Below are positions 33,707 to 40,766 of a DNA stretch of 40,766 nucleotides, in pieces. The stretch covers positions 1 to 40,766 of the forward strand of contig NZ_JACIEQ010000012.1 in the NCBI RefSeq assembly GCF_014196965.1, in the 5' to 3' direction. Position 1 is the stretch's first letter, and every line of letters begins with the position of its first letter. This DNA is from Actibacterium naphthalenivorans (GTDB taxonomy: Bacteria > Pseudomonadota > Alphaproteobacteria > Rhodobacterales > Rhodobacteraceae). The notes below the pieces were generated by a model, which saw only the letters and a program-made list of their open reading frames with translations, was not told the origin of the DNA and did no database searches. Both the position numbers and the translations under genes were made by a program.

Positions 33707-34732
33707 ATGCGCAAAGATCTGGCAGAGCTTATCGGCAACACGCCCCTTGTCCGGCTGCGGGGCCCCAGCGCGGCAACGGGCTGTGACATCCTGGGCAAGG
33801 CGGAGTTCATGAACCCCGGCCAGTCGGTCAAGGACCGCGCCGCGCTCTACATCATCCGCGACGCGGTGGCGCGCGGGCTGTTGCGCCCCGGCGGCACGAT
33901 CGTCGAGGGCACGGCGGGCAATACCGGTATCGGGCTGGCGCTGGTCGGGGCCTCGATGGGGTTCCGCACCGTCATCGTGATCCCCGAGACGCAGAGCCAG
34001 GAAAAGAAGGACATGATCCGCCTGGCCGGTGCCGAACTGGTTCAGGTGCCTGCGAAACCCTATAAGGATCCGAACAATTACGTCCGGTATTCCGGACGTT
34101 TGGCGGAAAGACTTGCACAATCCGAACCAAACGGCGCGATCTGGGCCAATCAGTTCGACAACATCGCCAACCGGCAGGCCCATGTCGAAACCACCGGGCC
34201 CGAGATCTGGGAACAGACCGGCGGCAAGGTCGACGGGTTCATCTGCGCGGTCGGCTCGGGCGGCACGCTGGCCGGCGTGGCCATGGCGCTTCAGCCCAAG
34301 GGGGTAAAGATCGGCCTGGCCGATCCCGAGGGCGCCGCGCTGCACAGCTATTACACGACAGGAGAGATGAAGGCCGAGGGAAGCTCGATCACCGAAGGGA
34401 TCGGGCAGGGCCGCATCACCGCCAATCTGGAGGGCTTCAGCCCCGACATGTCTTATCGGATTCCTGATTCCGAGGCGCTGCCGGTGGTGTTCGATCTGCT
34501 GGCCGACGAAGGGCTGTGCCTTGGCGGCTCCACCGGCATCAACGTGGCCGGGGCGATGCGCATGGCGCGCGACATGGGGCCGGGCCATACGATCGTGACG
34601 GTGCTGTGCGACTATGGCACGCGCTATCAGTCCAAGCTGTTCAACCCCGCCTTCCTGAAGGAAAAGGGGCTGCCCGTTCCTGCCTGGCTGGACGCCGCAC
34701 CGCGCCCCTTGCCCGAGGTGTATGAACCGTGA
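33707..34732 (+). CDS. cysK: Cysteine synthase A (O-acetylserine sulfhydrylase)
   Basis: Makes cysteine from O-acetylserine and sulfide. 341 residues from the ATG at 33707 (AAGGGGAGAGGA upstream). PLP lysine in NPGQSVKDRAALYI, substrate loop EGTAGNTGIGLAL, PLP phosphate loop AVGSGGTLAGVAM, and STGINVAGAMRMA near the C-terminus. It is the third gene of the trgA-trgB-cysK set, the same order as in Rhodobacter, where cysK contributes to tellurite resistance. Its stop overlaps the start of the MscS gene (GTGA). Confidence 0.95.
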   Translation: MRKDLAELIGNTPLVRLRGPSAATGCDILGKAEFMNPGQSVKDRAALYIIRDAVARGLLRPGGTIVEGTAGNTGIGLALVGASMGFRTVIVIPETQSQEKKDMIRLAGAELVQVPAKPYKDPNNYVRYSGRLAERLAQSEPNGAIWANQFDNIANRQAHVETTGPEIWEQTGGKVDGFICAVGSGGTLAGVAMALQPKGVKIGLADPEGAALHSYYTTGEMKAEGSSITEGIGQGRITANLEGFSPDMSYRIPDSEALPVVFDLLADEGLCLGGSTGINVAGAMRMARDMGPGHTIVTVLCDYGTRYQSKLFNPAFLKEKGLPVPAWLDAAPRPLPEVYEP

Positions 34733-37179
34733 TTGTCATGCTGCGCCTTCTGGCGCTGGTGATCTTTGCCCTTGCCGGGCCGGTGCCGCAGGTCTTGGCG
34801 CAGGGCGGGGCCGTCGCCGACATCTCGCAGGGAACCGCCCCCGACTACGCCACATGGGAGGCGACGGCGCGGCGCGCCGAGGATGCGATCGAGGCCGGGC
34901 GTGCGTCGAACGTGGCGCTGGAGCAGCTGCGCGAGGAACTGGCCACATGGCGCAGCACCTTCCTGAGCGCCCAGTCGACCAACCAGACCCGTATCCAGAC
35001 CCTGCGCGAGCAGATCGCCGCGCTTGGGCCGGCGCCCACCGATGGCGCGGTCGAAGCCCCCGAGATCGCCGAGCGGCGGGCGGCGCTGGACGCCCAGCTT
35101 GCCCGGCTTCAGGCGCCGGTGCTGAGCGCCGAGGAGGCCTATCGCCGCGCCGATGGCCTGATCCGGGAAATTGACACGATCATCCGCGAAAGGCAGGCGG
35201 ACGAACTGCTTCGTCTGGGGCCGTCGCCGCTGAACCCGGCGAACTGGCGCGCTGGGCTGTCGGCGGTGACGGGCACGCTGCGGATTGTCACCAAGGAAAC
35301 GACGCGCGCGCTCGACAGCCCGATCCTGCGCACCGAACTGCGCAACGGCCTGCCGGCGATCATCCTGTATCTGGCAGCGGCGCTGCTGTTGCTGCTGCGT
35401 GGGCGGCGCTGGATGGAAGCGGCGACGATGCGCCTGTCGCAGAGCAAATCGCACCGCGCCCGCAGCGTGTGGGCCTCGCTGATTTCGCTGGGCCAGATCC
35501 TCCTGCCTTTCATCGGGCTTCTGGCGCTGATCAAGGCGTTTTCGGTGGCCGGGGTTCTGGGCCTGCGCGGCGGCCAGATCGCCAATCTGATCCCGCCGGC
35601 GGTGATGATCTTCTTTTTCGGGCGCTGGCTGGGCGGGCGGATCTTTCCCAAGGTCAGCCTGCGGGCACCATTGTTCAACCTGTCGCCCGAGCGCACGGCC
35701 GAGGGGCGCTGGCTTGCCTCCGGGCTGGGCCTTGTGCTGGCGCTGGGCGGCCTGCTGCGGCAGGTGGCGGATTTCGGGAACTTCCCGATAGAGGCGGAGG
35801 TGACGCTCGGCTTCCCGCTGCTTGTTCTGGCGGGCATCCTGATGTTCCGGCTGGGCCAGTTGCTGCTGGCCCATGTGCGGGCCGACGCGGCCGAAAGCGA
35901 AGACCGCGTGTACCGCAACCGGCTGGCGCAGCTGGCCGGGCGGGGGATGATGGCGGTGGCGGTGGCCGGGCCCGCGCTGGCGGCCGTCGGCTATGCCGAG
36001 GCGGCGACCTTTTTCACCTATCCCGCGATCGGCTCGCTCGGGCTTGTGGGGATGCTGGCGGTTCTGCAGCGCTTTGTCGTCGACGTCTACGCCTTGCTGG
36101 CGGGCGATGAAGAGGGCGCCGAGAACGCGCTCGCGCCCGTGCTGATCATTCTGTTCCTGTCGGTTCTGGCGCTGCCGCTTCTGGCGCTGATCTGGGGCGC
36201 GCGCGTGGCCGATCTGACAGAGCTTTGGGCCCGGTTCGCCGAAGGCTTCGTGGTCGGCGATACCCGGATCTCCCCCAGCGATTTCGTGACCTTCCTGGTG
36301 GTTTTCGCCATCGGCTACACGGTCACCCGCCTGGTACAGGGGGGGCTGCGCTCTACCGTGCTGCCGAAAACGAAGATCGATGCAGGCGGGCAGAATGCCA
36401 TCGTTTCGGGGCTTGGCTATGTCGGGATCTTCATCGCGGGGATACTGGCCATTACCGCCGCCGGGATCGACCTCAGCTCGCTCGCCATCGTCGCCGGTGC
36501 GCTGTCGGTCGGGATCGGCTTTGGCCTTCAGAACATCGTGTCGAACTTCGTGTCCGGCATCATCCTGCTGATCGAGCGCCCGGTTTCCGAGGGCGACTGG
36601 ATCGAGGTCGGCGGGGTGATGGGCACGGTGCGTGACATTTCCGTCCGCTCGACCACGATCGAGACATTCGACCGCCGGGACGTGATCATCCCCAATGCCG
36701 ATCTGGTGTCGGGTGCCGTGACCAACTGGACCAAGCACAACCTGACCGGCCGGCTGATCCTGCCCGTCGGGGTGGCTTATGGTTCGGACACGCGGAAGGT
36801 GGAACAGATCCTGAAGGAAGTGGCGGAATCGCACCCGATCGTCATCGTCAACCCGCCGCCGCAGGTGTTGTTCATGGGGTTCGGCGCGAGTTCACTGGAT
36901 TTCGAGATCCGCGTGATCCTGCGCGACGTCGGCTTCAGCCTGAGCGCGCGCTCGGAGATGAACCACGAGATCAACCGCCGTTTCGCTGAAGAGGGCATCG
37001 AGATTCCGTTTGCGCAGCATGACATCTGGCTGCGCAATCCCGAAACGCTTGCGGGCCGCGCGGCCACGCCAGAGACGGAGACGCCGCAACTCAGCGGGCC
37101 ACGACCCCCGTCCGCAGCGGATGTGGCACTGCGCGAGCCGGTGCAGGACAGCGGCGCCGACGGTGATGGCGACCGGTAG
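34729..37179 (+). CDS. Large MscS-family mechanosensitive channel with DUF3772
   Basis: 816 residues. Signal peptide (VIFALAGPVPQVLAQ), then a periplasmic DUF3772-type helical domain (about 35-190) ending RLGPSPLNPANWRAGL. Several TM helices follow (about 205-225, 245-275, 285-300, 320-350, 375-400, 410-480, 510-535 and 555-590). The conserved channel domain starts near residue 590: GIGFGLQNIVSNFVSGIILLIERPVSEGDW, then VRDISVRSTTIETFDRRDVIIPNADLVSG. The C-terminal cytoplasmic part ends in a Pro/Ala-rich tail. It is translationally coupled to cysK by GTGA; an ATG at 34738 is the alternative start. The channel probably relieves osmotic stress. Confidence 0.93.
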   Translation: MIVMLRLLALVIFALAGPVPQVLAQGGAVADISQGTAPDYATWEATARRAEDAIEAGRASNVALEQLREELATWRSTFLSAQSTNQTRIQTLREQIAALGPAPTDGAVEAPEIAERRAALDAQLARLQAPVLSAEEAYRRADGLIREIDTIIRERQADELLRLGPSPLNPANWRAGLSAVTGTLRIVTKETTRALDSPILRTELRNGLPAIILYLAAALLLLLRGRRWMEAATMRLSQSKSHRARSVWASLISLGQILLPFIGLLALIKAFSVAGVLGLRGGQIANLIPPAVMIFFFGRWLGGRIFPKVSLRAPLFNLSPERTAEGRWLASGLGLVLALGGLLRQVADFGNFPIEAEVTLGFPLLVLAGILMFRLGQLLLAHVRADAAESEDRVYRNRLAQLAGRGMMAVAVAGPALAAVGYAEAATFFTYPAIGSLGLVGMLAVLQRFVVDVYALLAGDEEGAENALAPVLIILFLSVLALPLLALIWGARVADLTELWARFAEGFVVGDTRISPSDFVTFLVVFAIGYTVTRLVQGGLRSTVLPKTKIDAGGQNAIVSGLGYVGIFIAGILAITAAGIDLSSLAIVAGALSVGIGFGLQNIVSNFVSGIILLIERPVSEGDWIEVGGVMGTVRDISVRSTTIETFDRRDVIIPNADLVSGAVTNWTKHNLTGRLILPVGVAYGSDTRKVEQILKEVAESHPIVIVNPPPQVLFMGFGASSLDFEIRVILRDVGFSLSARSEMNHEINRRFAEEGIEIPFAQHDIWLRNPETLAGRAATPETETPQLSGPRPPSAADVALREPVQDSGADGDGDR

Positions 37180-37273
37180 AGGGGCAGGGGGAAGCCACGC
37201 TTCCGGCCGATCAGAAAAACAGATCAGAACAGCGCTTGCATGCCCTGCGCGACTTTTGTAGGAGCAGGGGAAC

Positions 37274-37363
37274 GGAGAGGTGGCCGAGTGGTCGAAGGCG
37301 CACGCCTGGAAAGTGTGTAGGCGGGAGACCGTCTCCAGGGTTCGAATCCCTGTCTCTCCGCCA
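37274..37363 (+). tRNA. tRNA-Ser (anticodon GGA)
   Basis: A full type II cloverleaf of 90 nt: acceptor GGAGAGG/TCTCTCC, anticodon loop CTGGAAA (GGA), a long variable arm GTAGGCGGGAGACCGTCTCC, T arm GGTTCGAATCC, discriminator G and encoded CCA at 37361-37363. Its 3' end faces the low-GC methyltransferase region. Confidence 0.97.
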
Positions 37364-37389
37364 CTTGCCCTCGCGAAAGCGTTCTCTCG

Positions 37390-37411
37390 ATCCGGCTGCG
37401 GCCGGATTTTT
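37390..37411 (+). terminator. Terminator of tRNA-Ser
   Basis: 7-bp stem ATCCGGC (37390-37396) / GCCGGAT (37401-37407), loop TGCG, followed by TTTTT. It is a good Rho-independent terminator 27 bp after the tRNA. Confidence 0.85.
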
Positions 37412-37979
37412 CCGTTGTTTTCGAGGGTTATGCGGGAAGGGCTAAGAACTGGCCCCGGCGCCAGACGGGCCGGAAGCGGTCTCTCCGGGCCGATATTCTC
37501 TGGACCTGATGACTGCGCCGATTTGGTGAAGTCTTGACAAGCCACTGAAATTGCGAGGGTTAATCCCCTGCCTGCTGAACACTTCGATTTCAGGGTCAAG
37601 CTTCGAAAAGGAACCGAAATCGAACAATACCAAAGGTGGCGAAGCAGCTGGGTGACGGTTTAGCCGCTGCGCTCGCTACCGGTAGCAACATTGCCGTTTT
37701 GCAGCAAGCGCTTAGACCGATCCAAACGCTGACGGGCCCCCACGACCAGCCTGGCCGGAAGACTACCGTCGTGCCACTTACCTGTGCAGGCTTCTGGAAA
37801 GGCGCAGTCCAACTTCGCAACCTCAGCTGGCCGTCGCGCGGGCGTGCATGTGAGAGTGGCCTTGCGTGTCGGCGGGAGCCTATGCCTAGGACTTTGTCGC
37901 CGCTTCCATTGCGGGTGCGGTTGACAGCTTTTCGACTTGGAACGAGCGAGACAAACTACTATGGACGGGGGATGCCAAG
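37412..37979. other. Non-coding stretch at the edge of the methyltransferase region
   Basis: About 570 bp with no convincing gene. The longest open frame (37636-37983, GTG start, 115 codons) has no ribosome site and no recognisable family. An inverted repeat TTCGATTTC (37583-37591) / GAAATCGAA (37616-37624) is perfect over 9 bp with a 24-nt loop. A second frame near 37890-37980 reads VAASIAGAVDSFSTWNERDK, protein-like but without a start. This may be eroded island DNA. Confidence 0.45.
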
Positions 37980-38120
37980 ATGATAAGGTACAAGATGTAT
38001 TCGGGCGATCAAGAAATGCCGGGGCGAGCCGATCTTCCTACGCAAGCGAGACGTGCTGCCGGAGTTCGGACCAGCACGTGGACGCTTCAGGAGGGACTAG
38101 TGAGATGGCGGATCGCATAA
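37980..38120 (+). CDS. Candidate small ORF upstream of the methyltransferases
   Basis: 46 codons starting MIRYKMYSGDQEMPGRADL and ending RWRIA, with a GGGGGA ribosome site 7 nt before the ATG. It overlaps the methyltransferase start by 16 bp and contains that gene's ribosome site, so it could act as a leader or coupling peptide. No family is recognised. A partial Vsr-like PGRAD motif is too short to use. It may not be translated. Confidence 0.35.
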   Translation: MIRYKMYSGDQEMPGRADLPTQARRAAGVRTSTWTLQEGLVRWRIA

Positions 38121-39442
38121 ACGGGACAAAAGAGCCCGGCGGGACACTGGCGCAGCTACGTGAATTTGCGCAGAGCCGTGACGCAGTACGTGAAGCAGGT
38201 GTTGAGCTTGCGCTGTCGTTAGACGAACAGTGGTCGGCCGCCCGGGTTGCGAAAACTGGTCCCGTGGACGTGGTCGACATGTTCGCGGGATGTGGAGGCA
38301 TGTCTGCGGGCTTTTTGGCGGCGAACGCGCTTTTGCCAGCGTATCGTCTTGCGACGGCCATCGATATCGATGACGTCGCGATGAAAACTTACGAAGCGAA
38401 CTTGGGTCTCAAGCCCTTGAAGCTTGACTTGCATGCATATTCCGAGAGCCAAGAAGGCTTAGTCCAGTTGGTGAATGAGGCGCGAAGAGCGCCCGATGCT
38501 CCGCTTGTGCTAATCGGCTGTGCGCCTTGCCAAGGCTTCTCCTCACATAGGAATTCCGCAGGGGAAGCAGATCTTCGCAACACGCTGTTTGTTACGTTCG
38601 CAAGGGCAGCGATCGCAATTCTTCCGGATGTAGTCATTGTCGAAAATGTTCCGGAGGTAGCGACAGACCGCTATTGGCCCGTTGTCGCTGAAGCGCGACG
38701 TGTTCTCGAGAGCGCTGGCTACGAAGTCGTATTGACCGCTCACGATATGGCAGATTTCGGCGTCCCTCAGCACCGATATCGCGCCGTAATGGTTGGCATG
38801 CGGAGACCATTCAAAATGCCAAGGGGATTCTTGACGGGAGAGGGACGTCGCACAGTTCGGCAAGCAATTGAGTTTCTACCGAGCATTACTCCAGGAGAAG
38901 TTTGCGCTTCGGATCGGATGCATTATACGGCGGGACACAAGTCGTCGACAGTGGAGACGATCAAAGCTGTTCCTTTGGACGGCGGGCGGCGTCCATTTGA
39001 CGTCGGCCCGGAGAGCCTACGTCGCTACGCAGAACGCACGGGCGAGTTGGCTTTCAAGGATGTCTACAGCAGGCTTTGGTGGGACCGCCCGGCGATCACC
39101 ATAACAGGTCATGCAAGAAATCCGGCGAGCGGTAGGTATGTACATCCTGAGCAACACCGTGGTCTATCTGTACGAGAGGCTGCCCTACTCCAGGGCTTTC
39201 CGCGATCATGGACGTTCGCAGGGGGCCTGAGCTCAGCTTTCCTGCAGGTTGGCAATGCGGTGCCACCGCCGTTCGCCGCCTTCCTTGCTGTTCACATTCT
39301 CGGGGAAATGTTCGGCGAGCCTGCTGAAGTAACAGATCGTGAGATGGACATCTCGGGCTCCCTAGGTTCCACTTTCTCTCGCAGAATTCCTGCTCTGAAA
39401 GCTGGTCGGCAGGCCGCTCATGAACCAATGGCCGCACGATGA
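38105..39442 (+). CDS. DNA cytosine-5 methyltransferase (first of pair)
   Basis: 445 residues from the ATG at 38105, preceded by AGGAGG. Complete C5-methyltransferase motif set: I VVDMFAGCGGMSAGF (about 56-70), IV GCAPCQGFSSHR with catalytic C142, VI IVENVPEV (178-185), VIII QHRYRAVMVG (222-231), IX HRGLSVREAALLQGFPRSW, X QVGNAVPPPFA. A 55-residue helical extension precedes motif I, and the variable target-recognition segment between VIII and IX is about 110 residues. It overlaps the next gene as ATGA. Lower GC and AT-richer codon choice than the upstream core genes suggest recent transfer. A modification role within a restriction or defence system is inferred; target sequence unknown. Confidence 0.93.
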   Translation: MADRINGTKEPGGTLAQLREFAQSRDAVREAGVELALSLDEQWSAARVAKTGPVDVVDMFAGCGGMSAGFLAANALLPAYRLATAIDIDDVAMKTYEANLGLKPLKLDLHAYSESQEGLVQLVNEARRAPDAPLVLIGCAPCQGFSSHRNSAGEADLRNTLFVTFARAAIAILPDVVIVENVPEVATDRYWPVVAEARRVLESAGYEVVLTAHDMADFGVPQHRYRAVMVGMRRPFKMPRGFLTGEGRRTVRQAIEFLPSITPGEVCASDRMHYTAGHKSSTVETIKAVPLDGGRRPFDVGPESLRRYAERTGELAFKDVYSRLWWDRPAITITGHARNPASGRYVHPEQHRGLSVREAALLQGFPRSWTFAGGLSSAFLQVGNAVPPPFAAFLAVHILGEMFGEPAEVTDREMDISGSLGSTFSRRIPALKAGRQAAHEPMAAR

Positions 39443-40521
39443 AACCTACCGCCATTGATTTGTTTTGCGGAGCTGGAGGGCTGTCGCTCGGTTTGCAATC
39501 TGCCGGATTCAACGTTGTCGGTGCCTTTGATGCATGGGAGCCGGCCGTAAGAAGCTATCGTCAGAATTTTCGCCATCACCCGTGTTTTAAGGAAGATGTG
39601 GCTGCGCTTACCTCTGAACGCCTCGGTCGGCTTGGGCTGCCCAAGGAAGTCGATTTAGTTGCTGGTGGACCTCCCTGTCAGGGGTTTTCCATTCAACGAA
39701 TTGGTGCTGACGAAGATGTCAGAAATGATTTGGTTTTGGAGTTCGTCCGCTTAGCGGCAGCTATGCGCGCAAAGGTTTTCCTTATGGAGAATGTTACCGG
39801 CCTTCTCGGAGCGCGTGGACGAGTTGTACTAAATCGTTTTGAGGAACTCGCGCAAACATTGGGATACGAGGTCAGGACGAAGGTTCTCAATGCGGCTGAT
39901 TTTGGCCTGCCGCAGTTGAGGAAGCGTGTGTTCGTCGTTGGTATAAGACATGATGTTTCAGGAGATTTTGTATTTCCCGAGCCATGCGTTTTGCGGCATC
40001 AAACTGTCGCTGAGGCTTTGGCAGGACTACCGCCTCCCGCTAAAGAGCGTTGTACCATGCCAGCTGATCCCCTGCACATCGTGACACCTTTATCGCCTCT
40101 TAACAGGCTGAGAATCGAAGCTGTGCCACCAGGTGGCGGCTTCGAAGACCTGCCGCTAGAACTACGGTCGAACTGCCACAAGGCGGGCGCTGAACGTATC
40201 GGACATCGTGCGGTGTATGGACGACTGCATCCCGACAAGCCCGCTGGAACCATCACCGCGATGTTCGATAGTTTCACGCGTGGTAGATTTGGGCATCCAT
40301 TCGAGCACAGGAACCTGACCCTACGTGAAGGAGCACGTCTTCAGGGGTTTCCTGACGATTACGCTTTTGTTGGTTCGAAACGTGAAATGACAAAGCAAAT
40401 CGGAAATGCCATTCCTCCCCCATTGGCCAAGGCGGTCGGGACTTCACTGCGACAAACTCTGCTAGAGGATGCGTCGCTTTTCGATGAAGATACCGCTCTA
40501 CCCTTACTGCGAGAAGCCTGA
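39439..40521 (+). CDS. DNA cytosine-5 methyltransferase (second of pair)
   Basis: 360 residues. Motifs: I AIDLFCGAGGLSLGLQSAGF at the very start, IV GGPPCQGFSIQR with catalytic C80, VI LMENVTGLL (116-124), VIII QLRKRVFVVGIR (159-170), IX REGARLQGFPDDY, X QIGNAIPPPLA. It belongs to a different subgroup from its neighbour: no N-terminal extension, GAGG instead of GCGG in motif I, GPPC instead of CAPC in motif IV. So it is not a simple duplicate. Two different C5 enzymes in tandem fit modification of the two strands of an asymmetric site. It is coupled upstream by ATGA and followed 3 bp later by another start codon. Confidence 0.94.
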   Translation: MKPTAIDLFCGAGGLSLGLQSAGFNVVGAFDAWEPAVRSYRQNFRHHPCFKEDVAALTSERLGRLGLPKEVDLVAGGPPCQGFSIQRIGADEDVRNDLVLEFVRLAAAMRAKVFLMENVTGLLGARGRVVLNRFEELAQTLGYEVRTKVLNAADFGLPQLRKRVFVVGIRHDVSGDFVFPEPCVLRHQTVAEALAGLPPPAKERCTMPADPLHIVTPLSPLNRLRIEAVPPGGGFEDLPLELRSNCHKAGAERIGHRAVYGRLHPDKPAGTITAMFDSFTRGRFGHPFEHRNLTLREGARLQGFPDDYAFVGSKREMTKQIGNAIPPPLAKAVGTSLRQTLLEDASLFDEDTALPLLREA

Positions 40522-40524
40522 ACG

Positions 40525-40674
40525 ATGCCGCTACTGACCACTTGGGCTGGCGGAATGACCGGGAATTTCCCAGACCTCTTGCGGGCGCTAACTCATGGTC
40601 CTGACCGTACTATCACTGAAGGGGGATTTCGAGTTCTTTTGTCGAGTGATGGAGCGACGGACAGCGACGTGTGA
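40525..40674 (+). pseudogene. 5' fragment of a third gene, probably cut off by an IS
   Basis: ATG 3 bp after the second methyltransferase stop opens MPLLTTWAGGMTGNFPDLL and continues to FRVLLSSDGATDSDV, then TGA at 40672. The coding character is good up to the point where transposon-like sequence starts at about 40670, and the stop falls inside that sequence. This indicates a longer gene truncated by insertion. Position suggests the effector or restriction component of the system, but the 49 visible residues match no family I can name. Confidence 0.55.
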
Positions 40675-40766
40675 GAACGGCGGTGCAAAAGTCGGCCACG
40701 GTAGCGGCGGGATGAGCCTGCTGCGGGCGGCGTAAAAGTCGTCCACCTTTACCCTTTCTGGCGACA
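40670..40766. mobile_element. Probable IS21-type element end (partial, runs off the window)
   Basis: Begins about TGTGAGAACGG and carries two direct repeats, GCAAAAGTCGGCCAC (40685-40699) and GTAAAAGTCGTCCAC (40732-40746), 13 of 15 identical and 47 bp apart. Repeated AAAAGTCGGCCAC-like sites near the ends are typical transposase-binding repeats of IS21-family elements. No transposase frame is visible before the window ends, so the family is tentative. Confidence 0.5.

Noticed and set aside
37350-37490. 9-nt repeat GTCTCTCCG at the tRNA-Ser 3' end and again near 37480, as a possible att site
   Set aside because: Too short for an integrase attachment core in high-GC DNA; flanks do not match.
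37636-37983. 115-codon GTG-initiated frame between tRNA-Ser and the methyltransferases
   Set aside because: No ribosome site, no recognisable domain and low-complexity Arg/Pro content; likely chance.
37995-38090. Vsr-endonuclease-like PGRAD motif upstream of the first methyltransferase
   Set aside because: Only a handful of residues fit, a frameshift must be assumed, and no catalytic Vsr motif is present.
1-40766. CRISPR array or cas genes
   Set aside because: No regularly spaced repeats and no Cas motifs anywhere in the window.

Overview
The window is high-GC chromosomal DNA from an alphaproteobacterium, almost certainly a Rhodobacterales/Rhodobacteraceae member. The main evidence is a trgA-trgB-cysK cluster like the tellurite-resistance locus known from Rhodobacter, a circularly permuted two-piece tmRNA with the tag ANDNKAPMALAA, a DUF4169 plus ribbon-helix-helix pair behind fumC, and an alpha-type SspB.

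The window falls into three compositional and functional zones. Zone 1 (1-15.78 kb; about 62% GC in sampled lines) is accessory in character. It holds a TetR-controlled RND efflux operon on the minus strand with an AcrR/TtgR-like operator, a collapsed short-chain dehydrogenase remnant, and a three-gene stress/respiration set (coiled-coil sll1863-like protein, SHOCT membrane protein, type II NADH dehydrogenase). It also holds a compact folate cluster, folE-pabB-pabA-pabC-folP-folB/folK, behind a promoter region with two dyads, and an orphan 215-residue protein next to an inverted repeat. The zone ends at the 3' end of a tRNA-Asn gene.

Zone 2 (15.78-37.36 kb; about 70% GC) is ordinary core genome. 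In order it carries an MBL hydrolase, an orphan EnvZ-type histidine kinase, a CAU-anticodon tRNA, purM-purN, rnd, a lipoprotein, sufE, RHH/DUF4169/fumC, sspB, chrA, ssrA, a DASS/SLC13 transporter, acuI, a class V aminotransferase-fold protein without the desulfurase cysteine, photolyase, trgA-trgB-cysK-mscS and tRNA-Ser(GGA).

Zone 3 (37.36-40.77 kb; a sampled line is 48% GC) begins right after tRNA-Ser. It holds about 570 bp of apparent non-coding DNA, a small ORF, and two translationally coupled but divergent cytosine-5 DNA methyltransferases. A third coupled reading frame then stops after 49 codons, where what looks like an IS21-type transposon end begins and runs off the window. This looks like the first part of a restriction or defence island integrated at tRNA-Ser, with the gene after the methyltransferases probably interrupted.

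The most interesting candidates are the methyltransferase pair with its interrupted partner, the near-complete folate pathway packed into one accessory operon behind a Fur/Zur-like palindrome, and the arrangement of a core block flanked by tRNA genes whose 3' ends face accessory DNA on both sides. All functional assignments come from motif reading by eye; no database search was run.
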